A DNA stretch of 64,000 bases from assembly GCA_010645155.1 (NCBI GenBank), contig CM021313.1, forward strand, positions 2,488,871 to 2,552,870, read 5' to 3'. Source of the stretch: Tigriopus japonicus (Eukaryota > Arthropoda > Copepoda > Harpacticoida > Harpacticidae). Both the position numbers and the translations under genes were made by a program. Positions 38,801 through 50,627 of the stretch are shown one piece after another (the stretch's first letter is position 1; every line of letters starts with the position of its first letter). The notes under the pieces were generated by a model. That model saw only the letters and a list, made by a program, of their open reading frames with translations. It ran no database searches and was not told the DNA's origin.

Positions 38801-40857
38801 CAGAGGTTAAATGTTGGGAGGGGAAGGAGGAAGCTGAAACTCGTGAGAGTTTCATTTCATCATTTCATCATCACACTTCATTTCATCATTATGTTATTGT
38901 TCAGGTTACCGATCTCCATCTTCCTATTCTGCAATGGGGGCTGACGCCTATCAAAACCGAGGAGGACGATCCGCTTCGAATGCTTTAGCTTTACATCCGA
39001 GGAGAGAAATGAGACGAACCCCATCCACAAGTGCAATTTATGAAACCCTAAGACGATCTCGAGAATTGAGGGAAACCTTAAGCCGACCCTCTTCGCGATT
39101 ATCATTTGACAATATTCCTGACAAATTGAGAGACCCCGTGGTAAGTTCAACACTAGACGATGACCTTTTGAAAAGACATTCTTGTAGTTGACCTTGCAAT
39201 TTTTGAGCCTGCGCTTTTGTTATACAGGCTGATTCGCAGTATTACTCCGATTCCGAACATCATTACACTGGATCAACCTATGGCCAACGGCAAGAGCTTC
39301 GCCGCTTGCGAAATCGCACAATCTCTGGCTTGGAACATCTGCGATCCTCCACCGATGATCCCAATATTCCATCAAGTCGGCCCTCTTCCGCTCAGGATCG
39401 AGTCATTACACCCTCATTCGCCAACGAGAAAGATAACGGCCAAAGCTTCATCGACTTCAACCCGGCTGGTGAGTTTTACTAGTCAATCACTTCACGAATG
39501 AAGGTGATCTTTTGTTCCACAACCAGTAGCCAAATTCTCCTTTGTTCCGGACGTAGATTTCATCAAGTATAAATCAGAGGCCATTCCTGAAAATGGCGGC
39601 GTTCGCTTGAGTGGCATCCTGAATTTGCATCTATTGGCGGGTCGAGGACTACGTACAGGGGGCCGCTCTCGGCGAATTCGAGATCTCTACTGCGTGGTGG
39701 AAGTGGACCATATTCACAAAGCGCGAACAGTGGTCCGCAGTGGCGGCATCAACTTTGATTGGGATGAACGGTAATAGTATAAGTTCTAGTCACAATTTTG
39801 ATTGACGATGTGTCAAAAACAAATCCTCAATTTCCAGGTTCGACTTGGACATGGCCAATAACCTCGAGGTTGAGTTCTTGGTCTACTCGTGGGATCCCCA
39901 GTTACGCCATCGTCTTTGTTACCGCGCTTCACTACGCTTGGCCACGCTCTTTGGTAAGGGGCAAACCTTTCAGCAAGTGGCACTTCGTCTCCATCCGGCA
40001 GGTACATTGTATCTCACACTGAGCTTCCTGCCACTCACCGAGGCCTACGATCGTGCTCGATACCAACAAGCCGGTCAAAAACTATTTGGCGTGGATCTTG
40101 AGACCGTGTTGGAGCAAGAGGCCAATGGGTACCTGGTGCCCACCATTTTGAAGCGTTGCGTGGATGAAATCGAGCGCCGCGGTTTAGACATCATTGGGAT
40201 CTATCGTCTCTGTGGAGCGGAAACCAAGAAGAACATGCTCCGTTTGGCATTTGAAGAGGCACCGGAAACGGTAGACCTAAGTTCGGAGAACGTGCCTGAT
40301 ATCAATGTCATCACTGGTAAATTTGTCTCTTAACAATTGACACGAGAAATCACGCGTTTTTCTACATTTGCAAATTTGTCTTTATTTCACAGGGCTGGTG
40401 AAAGAATACTTGCGAGAGTTGCCTCAGCCTGTGTTCACCAATTGTTTGTATCAAATGCTAGTGGATGCCATGGGCGTGTTCTTGCCGCACGACCCAGATG
40501 GGAACGCCAAGTTGGTTTTCTCAATTCTGGACTGTCTTCCCAAAGCCAACAGGGTAAATTTGATCAAATTTATGTGATATTAATTTTGCTTGACTTTTAC
40601 TCTCCTTGTCCCTTCCTTGACATAAATCTCTGGATATTTTTTTTCAGAACTGCCTGGTGCATATCATGGATCATCTGGCCCGAGTAACTGCCCAATGTAC
40701 CCGAAACAAGATGAACCCGCAAAACTTGGCCATTTGCTTTGCCCCAGTGCTCATGCTTGAGATGAATGATAGAAATCCGGCCGCTGTGCCAAACATATCA
40801 GAGCCTATACAAATCCTGAAGTATCTCATCGAAATCTGGCCCAAAACTCAGGAATAG
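35880..40857 (+). CDS. syd-1: SYD-1 / SYDE / RhoGAP100F: PDZ-C2-RhoGAP synapse-assembly protein
   Basis: Exons: 35880-36095, 36171-36356, 36423-37695, 38905-39140, 39228-39468, 39527-39770, 39838-40316, 40393-40553, 40648-40857; phases close to 1081 aa. The PDZ domain (residues about 141-225, VEIVKRPGQTLGLYIREG with GDEILAVN) is followed by a disordered Arg/Ser/Gly/Tyr-rich stretch (exons 3-5), a C2 domain (about 738-870: LNLHLLAGRGL, LYCVVEVD, NFDWDERF) and a RhoGAP domain (about 880-1080) with GIYRLCG, where R922 is the arginine finger, and KMNPQNLAICFAPVL. In worms and flies SYD-1 recruits active-zone proteins at presynaptic sites and acts with liprin-alpha. The N-terminus MLCCG is a possible palmitoylation site. 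Introns are 60-140 bp except intron 3 (1.2 kb), which holds a foldback repeat. The start is the first in-frame ATG after a TAG at 35856-35858. Confidence 0.9.
37711..38044. repeat. Foldback repeat inside SYD-1 intron 3
   Basis: The left arm 37711-37811 runs AGGGCAATTGAAGTGTG, CTTTGTTGTG, GAGAGCGTCGACATCTGCC and so on. The right arm 37941-38044 is the reverse complement of the same blocks, ending CACTTCAATTGCCCT. Loop of about 130 bp. It begins 15 bp into the intron. Confidence 0.85.
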
Positions 40858-42968
40858 ACGTCGCCCGTGATAAGCAAGGAAACCGGAGGCCTCAATCACA
40901 AGCATGTAGCACCTCAACTTTCTGAAACAGGGCCCGTTAAGGTGCCACGGTGTAATGAATTACCAAGAAGGCAAGGGCCAATCCATTTTTGCCCCACCTT
41001 TCAATCCAAATCGTCAGCAAAGTGGGCGAACTTTAAAGGGTTGCACCACATATGCGAACAACATAAACGAATGTCAACCAACCCCAACCAACTAACCAAC
41101 CAACCACAGTCTCCTTGCATGGAACACAAAAGGGGCAAAGAAACAGTCATTCCTGATCCTTCCACTCGTGATAAGACATTTTGATTATTATGTTAAATTA
41201 TTGTCATCAACACTCTTTTTATTGGAATGATTATTCTACTGAATTGCTAACCACACTACTCCACTCAATTATCATGAATTGTTACAACCATTTACACCCT
41301 TCCACAACGCTTCTAATTCACCAACCAAATCTTGTTATGAATCACTCATCATCTCCCCATGATACGTTTTCAATGCACTTTTTCATATTTTGCTACTTGT
41401 ACTTGCACACCGCACGACTCTAAACACCACATCTCCCTTGTTATCATCCTCGACTGATGCTGTCACAATAATCAATACTCATTTTCATTTTATTATTGTT
41501 ACCACTAGTATCATTTCCAGCAGTATTTTAGCATTATTTCCACTACCATGCCAATCATACTTACAATTCTTGTTATCATGATCAGTTTTTTAATCACACT
41601 CCAACCACAACCAGAAACGTCCCTGGGTTTTTTTTTTCGAAACTGTTTTCCCCCTCTCTCTCTTCTTAAATGGTTAATCAACCTAACATGTGTACTGCGG
41701 TATATGTCTTAAGCTCTGACTAGCATCACGGTTTTGGTTCATTCGTCCATCATGCACCCGTTTCAAATTTTTGCTCTTGTTAGGAATAGGAGCAAAATTG
41801 TTTTTTTTTTTAGATCGTACCTTTACACACATATCAAGTGATCAGATCCTTCAAATCCCCTTTGTTTCCGACGTTTCATTGATGGGAGTAGGGATAGATT
41901 GTGAGTACCTTACTCGGTAAATATATTCACACCAGTTCACTCACCAACCTCATGAAGAACAGTCACATTCGAATAATTCGACACATGTCGTTCCACGTTA
42001 GCTGACTAGTTTGTTTTGATTGGCCCAAGTTTAACCAGAGATGTTTTTGGTTGTCATTGTTGTTATTTCACTCTAACTCGCGATCTTTTTGACTCCTCTT
42101 GACCCTGTTATTTTAATTCAAATATTCTTATTATATTTATGGTCGAGGAGACTGTACATAAACAAGCTTGTGTTACTAAGAAAAGCTCCTTGTATGTTAC
42201 AAGTTGTTAAACGAGTTGAGATGCCCCTATCATTGCTATTGTTCACCATTACGTAACAAATGACAATAATACGAATCCTGCAACATGAAATGTACATTTC
42301 ACACATCCAAATGTCAATCCACTGCCAAAATTGTGTGCACTTTTAAGAGTAGCAAGTATCTACGCACCTATAGAGAGAGAGACCCTCAAAACAACCGATA
42401 CATGCCAAAACCAGGCATTGATCGTATTTGATCGGCAACGATCTTTCTAGCTAGTCCATCCTGTCGTCGTCATGATCGTTCATTTGAGTTATCGCATCCT
42501 CCTTGTCGAAACTAATCTACAGATTATCATTTTTATCTAAACATATATTTCACTTGTTACCGTCATCATCTGCATCTACTGCTAAGTTGACAGTTGTCAA
42601 TAGTTTCATCATTCTTAATGCTATTACTGAATGAAAACAACAATATTAGAACACATACCACCTCTTTCCCTAGACATCAACGCCATTATCAAAGTCACTC
42701 ACAAATCTACACACGCCACTAATCACTTTCTTCAACAAAAACAACTACCAATCGTTGGAAAACAAATGCTGAGACAATTAATATAATTGACGATTATTAT
42801 TGCTGAAAATACTAATACAATTTGTTATAACTTGCTAAGAAGTCTTGTTTTGTGTTGCGAATTCAAGCTATTGAAATACGGCAGGTGCACATAGATATGT
42901 GCGTACTACTGCATAATGTTGGTTGTCTATGAGGCATGAAATTGTTCGATTCTAAAGGTTTAAATAAA
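40858..42968 (+). promoter_or_regulatory. Probable long 3' UTR of SYD-1, AATAAA at 42963-42968
   Basis: No frames with coding character. The sequence becomes AT-rich with many short ATT and CATT runs. The clearest AATAAA lies at 42963-42968, only 27 bp from the stop of the convergent protease gene. A shorter UTR using a weaker signal is possible. Confidence 0.35.
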
Positions 42969-42994
42969 GTCTCTTGGGAACTTCTAAGCCGCCC

Positions 42995-45254
42995 TTAGAA
43001 CTTGTTCCTAGCCCGCTCGATCCAATCTCTCATATGAGTTGTACGAGTGTAGACACCGGGGAAATCCGCTTTTCCGCAACCAATTCCCCACGAAACCACG
43101 CCCACTTGCACCCATTTGTCGCCTTCACCAATCATGAAAGGTCCGCCACTGTCACCCTAAAAAATCGAGGAGGTTGATTTGAGAAATCGGGAATCTAAAA
43201 TGTATGTGGTCTATGATCCGGAGACCAATTGACTTACATTGCAAGAGTCCTTGCCCTTTTTGCCCGCACACATCATGAAAGGCTTAATTCCAGCAGGAGA
43301 CACGCCTTGGTAGATCTTGTCGCATTCGGCGTTATCCCAAATCTTCATGGTCAATTCTTGCAGAACATCAGGTTGAGGTCCATTTTCGCGAAGACTTCCC
43401 CATCCTACGACGGTACCTAATTTTTCAGTATAGAGATCCTGGCCACTGGGCAAGCACACTGGTCGAATCGTGTCATTCTTTGACAAAGGGACGGCTTCTT
43501 TCATGGTGATCAACGCAATATCGTCATACTGAAACAGATCAACGACATTTTTGTAGTTGGATCCCACGTATCCATTATTCTTTGGTAAAAAGAAAGAGCG
43601 ATTGGGAAAATACGTGACATTCTTTGAAAGATCTTGCAACAAGAGGTAGAACGAGTACATTTTCCGCCTACGTTTGTCTGAATTTCAAAGACGCATAACT
43701 TTGAACTCCATCGTTCGATTGAGCTGAAAATTGGTAGGCGAAATTTTTGTGATATCAAAAGCAGCTCCTCTAAAATATATATTATCGTGAATGGGAGCAA
43801 AGATGAAAAAGAATCGGAAATTGTCATCGCAGTCCGGCAGTGGTGAGGTCAATGCACCAACCCAAGGACTTACAAATCATAGAACCCGATTTCTATTGCA
43901 GTACCTTGATTTTGCACTGCTTCCTGTTTTACTTGAAAGATCCTGATTTTTCCAACTCAAGAAAAAACGGTCCGTCCTCTGTTTGAATGAATATCTCTCA
44001 TCAGTCCCATGTGTCAATTTTCAGTATTTGTCTCATTTCAAAATTCCAATACCTAACTTCTAACTTTTTTTGGATGAGTAACATATGAGAAACAGAAAAA
44101 GACAAGCAAGCAGCTTTGCATACCAGAGTGTCCGAACTAAATCCCACGTGGCGAACGACTCGAGCTGCTGGCGATTCGAAAATGTCAGTTTCACCCCGAG
44201 TTCGAATATTGTGCTCGCCAAGGCGGATGGATAGATTTTGCACATCAGAACTAGTTAATCTGAAATAAGAAGTGACAGGTGACTCCTAATTCAGATAACG
44301 TTGTTATGTCTGAATTTACTGAGCAACACAATGGGCAGCAGTCAGAATGTGAGTGGAATCAATAAGGGAACCACCACAGAACTGACGCCCTCGAAGGAAA
44401 AGAGCGGCAATCCAAGGCCACTCGTTCTTGTCCGCAGGCCACCCATTGACAACACGCAAGGGATGTTCGCCTTCGATTCTTTGGACGGATTCCACGTCGT
44501 CGCCACTTTCAGTATATCTGACCGGGTAATGACGTCCGACTCCGCAAACACCATGGCTTCCGCTTGGCGAGCTTTGCGACGGGGGATTTGTGACGGTTGA
44601 GGGGGTTGTCGGAGCGGCAGTGGGACTAGGCGTAGAGGGAGGATGAGTGGGTGCTGTTACTGGTGGGTGAGTGGGTGCCATGGGAGGGTGAGTAGGAGCC
44701 GTGATTGGAGCTGTCCCAGGGATGGGTTGAACTACACCAGGATGAGCGCCAATGCCTGGAAATAGTCCAGGATGTCCAAAGCCCGGTGTGCCAAAACCTT
44801 GAGTTCCTTGGCCAGGTTGGAATGGAAATGTTCCAGCTGGATATTGAGGATTGGTGGGAAAACCACTAATGCCTGGATATTGAGGAGCAAATGGGTATCC
44901 ACCACCACCAAATTGCCTGGCAGTGCAACAAATTCCAGCCATCGATTGTCTAGTGGAAGGCTCAATAACCAAACAGTTATCCCTCTCGCCCATCATCCAA
45001 CTTGGCATATCAGCCTTGTAGTGGAGGAGGGGAAAGCAGGATTTCATGGTCACACATTGCCCCGTCCTTCAAAGAGCAGAGCAGCCGCTTTAGGTACTAT
45101 TCATTGTATTGTTATGTTTTGAAGTTGATCACTTACTCTCCCGAAGATTTGAAGCAAGCATTGCTTCCTCCCGAAGGGAAGGGATTGACCCGAGCCCAAG
45201 GCCAATATAGCTGTTTGGCAAACCGTTTCTGAGATGAATAGCCAATTGGATCGG
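42995..45254 (-). CDS. CLIP-domain trypsin-like serine protease with Pro/Thr-rich linker; first exon not adjacent
   Basis: Minus-strand exons: 45254-45137, 45066-44320, 44259-44124, 43528-43238, 43156-42995. The first visible exon enters in phase 1, so a signal-peptide exon must lie upstream. In order: six-cysteine CLIP domain ([19 protein letters not shown], then DNC, then GICC), a long Gly/Pro then Thr/Pro linker (PTHPP repeats), a linking Cys (GVCGVGRHY), activation site LR|VVNG, and the protease domain with His (TAAHC), Asp (YDDIAL) and Ser (NGDSGGP). The D in KDSC, six before the Ser, predicts cleavage after Lys/Arg. Stop TAA at 42995. Such zymogens act in extracellular cascades (clotting, melanisation, Toll activation). 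Intron sites in the protease domain match the neighbour at 45403, showing tandem duplication. Only 148 bp separate it from that gene's stop, with no ATG plus signal sequence in frame there. Confidence 0.85.
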
Positions 45255-45376
45255 CTGAAAAAGAAGAACTAAATCCATTAAATCTTTCTTGGATCGCTGA
45301 CGTAGCAAATGAGTTAATGGGTTAAGATGGGTTAAGAAGACAAAAATAATCCCTTGTACAACAATATTCTTCGTGA

Positions 45377-45382
45377 TTTATT
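45377..45382 (-). promoter_or_regulatory. AATAAA poly(A) signal of the upstream protease
   Basis: On the minus strand AATAAA lies about 20 bp after the stop codon at 45403. If used, it ends the first protease transcript before the second module. Confidence 0.6.
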
Positions 45383-45402
45383 TCTAATTCTGTTTTCGAG
45401 AA

Positions 45403-48400
45403 CTAATATTCGGACATGATTTTTCTAATCCATGGAATCATTTCGGTGACTCTGGTGTAAACACCGGGATATTGTTGGCGAGCACATCCAATACCCCAGG
45501 AGACGATGCCAATTTGACGACAACGATAGTTATCACACGTGAACAATGCTCCCCCGCTGTCACCCTGTAAGACAGATTCAAGAAGATCTGTCAAAATGAG
45601 CTTGTTGAGATGGAATGGATTGGGTTCACTTACACTGCAAGAGTCTTTATTTCTTGAAGCGGCACACAACATGCTACTGGTGATGCCTCCGGGAGCATTC
45701 GAACCATAGCTGCGTCTGCAATCGTCATTTCTCCAAACTTCAACATCCACTTTTCTCAACTGGGATGATTGAGATCCCTTCTCAGAGGTACTACCCCAAC
45801 CAGCTACTTGAACAGTTTCTCCAACAAACAATTTACTAGTATCCTCTTCCAAGCAAATGGGTTGCACGGAATCTGAGTATGTGATCGCGTCTGTCATGAC
45901 TAAAATAGCCACATCGTTGTGCTACAAAAAATCTTTGTCGTCATCAAGAAATGCTAATGTTTCATACTTCGAAGACCTTACCAAAGTGGACGTCTTGAAC
46001 GATTTATGTCTGATTATGGTTGAGACTCTACTTTGTTGTTCTGGACCGATGGTTTCTCCACGCACACGAAGATCGTGGTCACCAAGATATACTCGCATCT
46101 TTTTGACATCGCTCGAGCTAAAGCTGTAAAGCACAATGTCTATGGTATGCAATTGAACTTGTGAGGCTTCAAAGTTTTCTTACTGTTCAATGCAATGGGC
46201 TGCCGTTAGAATGTGTTTCTTGTCCAAAAGGGAGCCTCCACAAAATTGACGGCCGTCTTTGAAGAGAGCAACCTTAAAGGTTAAGAATTCGAATTGACCA
46301 AAAGCTCTTGTCAACTCAACCAGACTATCTCAAGAATCTCTTATAGTTTACCATGAAAGGAAATTCGTTCGTAATGGCTTCCTGTCCATTGACGATTCTG
46401 ACTAGATTGTTCACAGCGGGCCGCTTGCCACAATTCTCGTTGATTTGAGCATCCAGAGGGAATTCGTCAAGATCAATGGGTTCGGTATTTTTCAATTCTT
46501 CCAATTGATCCAAGAGATCTTGCTTGATGTTTTTCTCGGAACAACATATCCCGAAAACCTGACGGTTGGATTCAATTAAGCCTGCTCCAAGTCGACCCTT
46601 CTCTCTTTCTCTTTCAGACCTTACCTGTTTTCCATTGATTGTGTCGTAAGCACACGTGTCATAGGTGCCATAAGAGGCTGTCTCAGTTGGTCCAAAGTCA
46701 AACAAACGGAAGTAAGGGTAACACTCCTTGACCGTGGTACACGTTCCATTCCTGAGAAAGGAGCGGAAAATCCACATTACTGCATTGCTTGTAGTACTTA
46801 GTCATGCTCTCAGAGTCTACGACGTCGCTTGGACCAAACACTTACTTGCCCTCATTGGTTATGCAGGGATTCCCGAGAAGAGCTGCCACAGGGGCTCCTT
46901 GACGGGGTGGGGCAAAGGCGGCGCCAGGTTGCTCCAAGGTTTGTCTTAAGATCGGGGCGACGTTGGGTTGATTTAAACCCCTTTGAGGAGCAAAACCACT
47001 CAGTGAAGGCAAGGGCTGGAACAAAGGCACTCCTGGTGTTTGCAGTGGGAACTGTCGAGCTTGACGAGCCTCTGGATTGCCGTTTACCAGCCCTGCCCCG
47101 CCACCTCTAAGGTTCTTGGCTAAGGATCCATCATCTCCACTGTCAACTGGCATGAGGAGACAAGAAAGGATTCTCGTTTAGTCCATAAATTCAAGTAGCA
47201 ACATCGTCGTCTTGATCGTCATCAAGACCGTCATGATCAATCATCACGTGCCATGCTTGATTAGTTTTTGCCAAATGAAATTCAGCTCATGCGTGAGTAG
47301 GCAAGCAATGATTTGCGTTTCACTCGGAATAAATCTACGCAAGAACTACAAACAGGAAAGGGCGCACGTTGTTATCAAGCAAAAGCTAGACGACGTTTTT
47401 TATATTTTTGATCCAGGAGATGATGGACGGACGGATGGTTCGATTGATGGACAAAGGCGGAAGATGGTGGCGGGGAAGAAGCGGTCGACTTCTCAAACAA
47501 ACGAGATCTTAGGCAGACGCCGAAACCAGAATTTTCACGCACGATAGATCAAAGACACGATACGGCAGGCCTTTCTTGATGCCAAAGGCGAGGAAAAAAA
47601 TTAAGAAGAAACTAAGAAACTGCGAAGAGGAGACCTGATGATATCTCAAAAACTAGTCAGACAGGCAAGCAAGCAAGCAAGCAAACACAGAGAGAAGGGC
47701 GTCTCCTTTGCACCCAAAAGTTGCTCGAAAAACTTGGCTACCCACACAAGTTTACAAATTTGGTCGGAAAGGGGCCATTCGAACAACGACCCGTCTTTAA
47801 CGTGCTTCACGAGTCAACGACCCATTACAAAAAGCAAAGCAGGCACAGCCATGCCATTACTCACATTATTCTAAGTTGTTTTGCGAGTTGGGGAGATTTC
47901 GACGAACATTGTCGATTACTAGGGTTCAGGTGAAATTATAAACCCTCATGCTATTTTTTTCGAAAAGCAAAGAAATTCGGCATTTTGAACACGTACCTGC
48001 ACTTGGGACATAACGTCAGTTTCCTTTCAATTTAAGGGCTCTCTTGGAGAAAATCAGAGTGTGCCCCTTCGAAATTGAAAAGGGACGTAACTTTGGACCA
48101 GCTCTTGTGATGGGCCTGGTGTTTACGTTCTACCTTTTCGCATTTTCCCTCTCTAACTCATCATACATGAAATTGCATTTGACAGAACATTCAAATGCAT
48201 CACAAGGAAGGAAAACCTAGTTAAGAAACCAGGAGAAACCTAGTTGCCAGGAAATGACCAATGAAAAATCGTGACCGGCATATGGAGTTAATATTGTTAG
48301 TTAGTTTGATGGTTATATAGTGCAATATTGTATCTCTTTAGCTCAGACTTCGCCCCTTAGGCTGTTTTCCAAGCTGTTTTCCAATCCAACCCCCAAAAAT

Positions 48401-48547
48401 TGGACCAGTGTTTTGTTTGCGACACTTACCTTCGATCACATAGGCATCCCCGTCAATGAACTCTCGAGCGTAACTTAGCCCAAGCAGAGTGAGCCAAAGC
48501 AAAACTTTCAATTCTCTCGAACTCCATGTCTCCTTTCTTCGCGTCAT
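45403..48547 (-). CDS. CLIP-domain trypsin-like serine protease, secreted, 8 exons
   Basis: Minus-strand exons: 48547-48430, 47146-46846, 46751-46625, 46558-46352, 46272-46184, 46123-45982, 45921-45634, 45564-45403; phases close to 477 aa. The signal peptide is MTRRKETWSSRELKVLLWLT, continuing LLGLSYA. After a Gly/Pro/Gln-rich stretch the CLIP domain spans about residues 134-188 (Cys in PCITNEG, GTC, KEC, DTC and GICC). Activation is at R236|IVNG. The triad is H277 (TAAHC), D331 (HNDVAI) and S427 (GDSGGA), with D421 in the S1 pocket giving trypsin-like specificity. It is a secreted zymogen, likely in a haemolymph cascade. The 66-bp intron at 46624-46559 is a multiple of three and has no stop, so retention would still give protein; removing it gives the standard CLIP spacing. 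Intron 1 is 1283 bp. A signal AATAAA lies just after the stop. Confidence 0.9.
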
Positions 48548-49986
48548 GATTATGGACTTGTATACCCGTTGGGTTTCGATTTGAGACTAACAACTTTCTT
48601 GGTCGTAGGCCTAATCTTTCTTTCTTTCTTTCTTTCGAGGAGACAAGTTTTCTTGTTTCTTGGCTTCTTCCCCGAGCACCGATCTGGAAGGTGCCTAAAT
48701 GTAGTTCAAGCCTGGTGCCCGCCGTCATCGCCAACATCATGATCATCAACATCGTGAGCATCAGTCTCATCGCAGTCACCACAACGAACGACCCCACCGA
48801 TTAGCCTCCACTGGGAATTCCGCCGTTGGTTCGAAGTCGTCAAAGCCAAGAAAAGGTGCTGCTGTGAGGGCCTTCCACCGACCAACCTCTGCTTCGAGAC
48901 TTTCTCGCTACCACAAACGATTCAATTTCGCCGTCGTTTTTGTCTGTACTGCTGGCACATACATAACAGCCAGACGGTATACCTTGGATAATTTTCTTCT
49001 GCTCCAAAAGCTGCCGTCCTTTCTGCTCTCTTACACACACACACACCTAGTATACGTGACGGATATACTAAGCTCAGAGCCAACGAGATGAAGAACCAGA
49101 GATGGCTGGTGGGATAAACCTATGGCCCAAAAGTTCAGACTAAGAGGTATGCAACCTCGTTAAATCTGCCATTTGATGATTTGGTTGCTTGCTTGACTCT
49201 CAATTCAGTCAAGAAATTCAAGAAACCTTCCCAAATCTTCAGATACCAACTTTGGAACTCCCCTCCCCATCCACATATGTCAACTTGACAAAGAACACGA
49301 AGAAGAGTTGGTTGATTAAACGATGGAAAATAATTGGTCGTCATGGACGGGACTTTCCAAGCACGTTGATATTGAATTGATTACAATTCTTGTGCCCAAA
49401 AAACCAAAAGCCATGAAATATTTCATGAGATAACAGATACTTTAGAAAAAATGGTAAACTAAATACGTTAATTAAAATCCTTAACAAACTGACTTATCTT
49501 TCCATACTTTAGATAAATGCATAATTACTTGTTTCGTCAGTTGTGTCTTAGTATGTTCAAAGTTTTGGTTCAATTTGTCAATTGCCGAATCCTTATTCGC
49601 CATTCTCTATCAAATATATCTCTCTCTAATACTCCTTCCCATCTTCAGAATTTTTCGAGATTGGAAACGGATTCCGTCATTTTCTCATTTCCTCCGTTGT
49701 TTCTTTTGGCTTTTGGGGTTAAGTGAGTTCAGCTTGGAAGCATGTGCAAAATTCCCTCAATTCGTTTCTAAGAATGCGTGACCCAGACGAGCTGGATTGT
49801 GAGTTTGAGATCGAGACCCTTGGTTTGATTCATCAAGTTGTATCCAAGAAGCTTTGCGCATTTCTAAACCATTGACTAAAACTTAATGTTTAACAATCGC
49901 AAATTGAACCCTGCCATCGTTTTCTATACAGTTTTGATGAGCTCTACTCCACGAAAACTCAAATGTTCAACTGTCTGTTTTTTCAA
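48548..49986. other. 5' flank of the protease gene, no further gene seen
   Basis: The part next to 48547 should be leader and promoter. It includes a CTTT microsatellite (about 48615-48635), a CA run (about 49034-49046) and an upstream frame on the minus strand from 48770 that overlaps the main start. Nothing else is recognised. Confidence 0.45.
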
Positions 49987-50121
49987 CTCAAATCCTGGTT
50001 TAGGACAGAGCCCATGAATGCTCTTGAAGACATGCATTAGTACTCAGAGAAGGTACAAAATATATCTGATACTCCATGTCTTCAAGAACATTCATGGGCT
50101 CTGTCCTAACCCAGGGTTGAG
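49987..50121. repeat. Compact near-perfect hairpin (arms about 53 bp)
   Basis: The left arm 49987-50042 contains GGTTTAGGACAGAGCCCATG and CTTGAAGACATG. The right arm 50069-50121 is the reverse complement (CATGTCTTCAAGAAC, CATGGGCTCTGTCCTAACCC) with few mismatches. The loop is about 26 nt. The size is in the range of a hairpin-RNA or miRNA-like precursor, or a tiny MITE. Confidence 0.85.
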
Positions 50122-50627
50122 GTCAGCTGTAGTGACCACAGAGGTTTGTTTTACTTGTGCTCTAAGAGCACCAACAAATCCAAGGGAATCGAGGCTAGTT
50201 CGAACAATGAAGTCCTCCTCTCTTCTCTATCGGGCTCCTTCAGTGTTCAGTTTATTGCCCATTAGTCTTCGTCGGGAATATGTAGGAGCTGAAATAAAAC
50301 CTTTTCTCTAGGTTTGATTGCCTACAACGATCGCTTTTTCTAAATAAAGGCCTTTTAAAACTTGAAGACTTCAAGCTAAGGAAATGTGGCTGTGACGGCT
50401 ATGAGGGGGTTCATTAAGCTGGTGAAATCATTTTATAAGTTCCAAAGATATTAGAGACCAGTTTTGAGGTTTAGAGACAATATTGCACTTGAAATCGAGT
50501 TTTGGTAATTACTGAAGGTCACAAGTAAAATTGAAGTAATGTTACATAAATCGTGCTTAAAATTACATTTTTGAATATTTTCTTTCATGCAATTGTTAGG
50601 CACACGTAGGTCGTGGATTATATAGAA

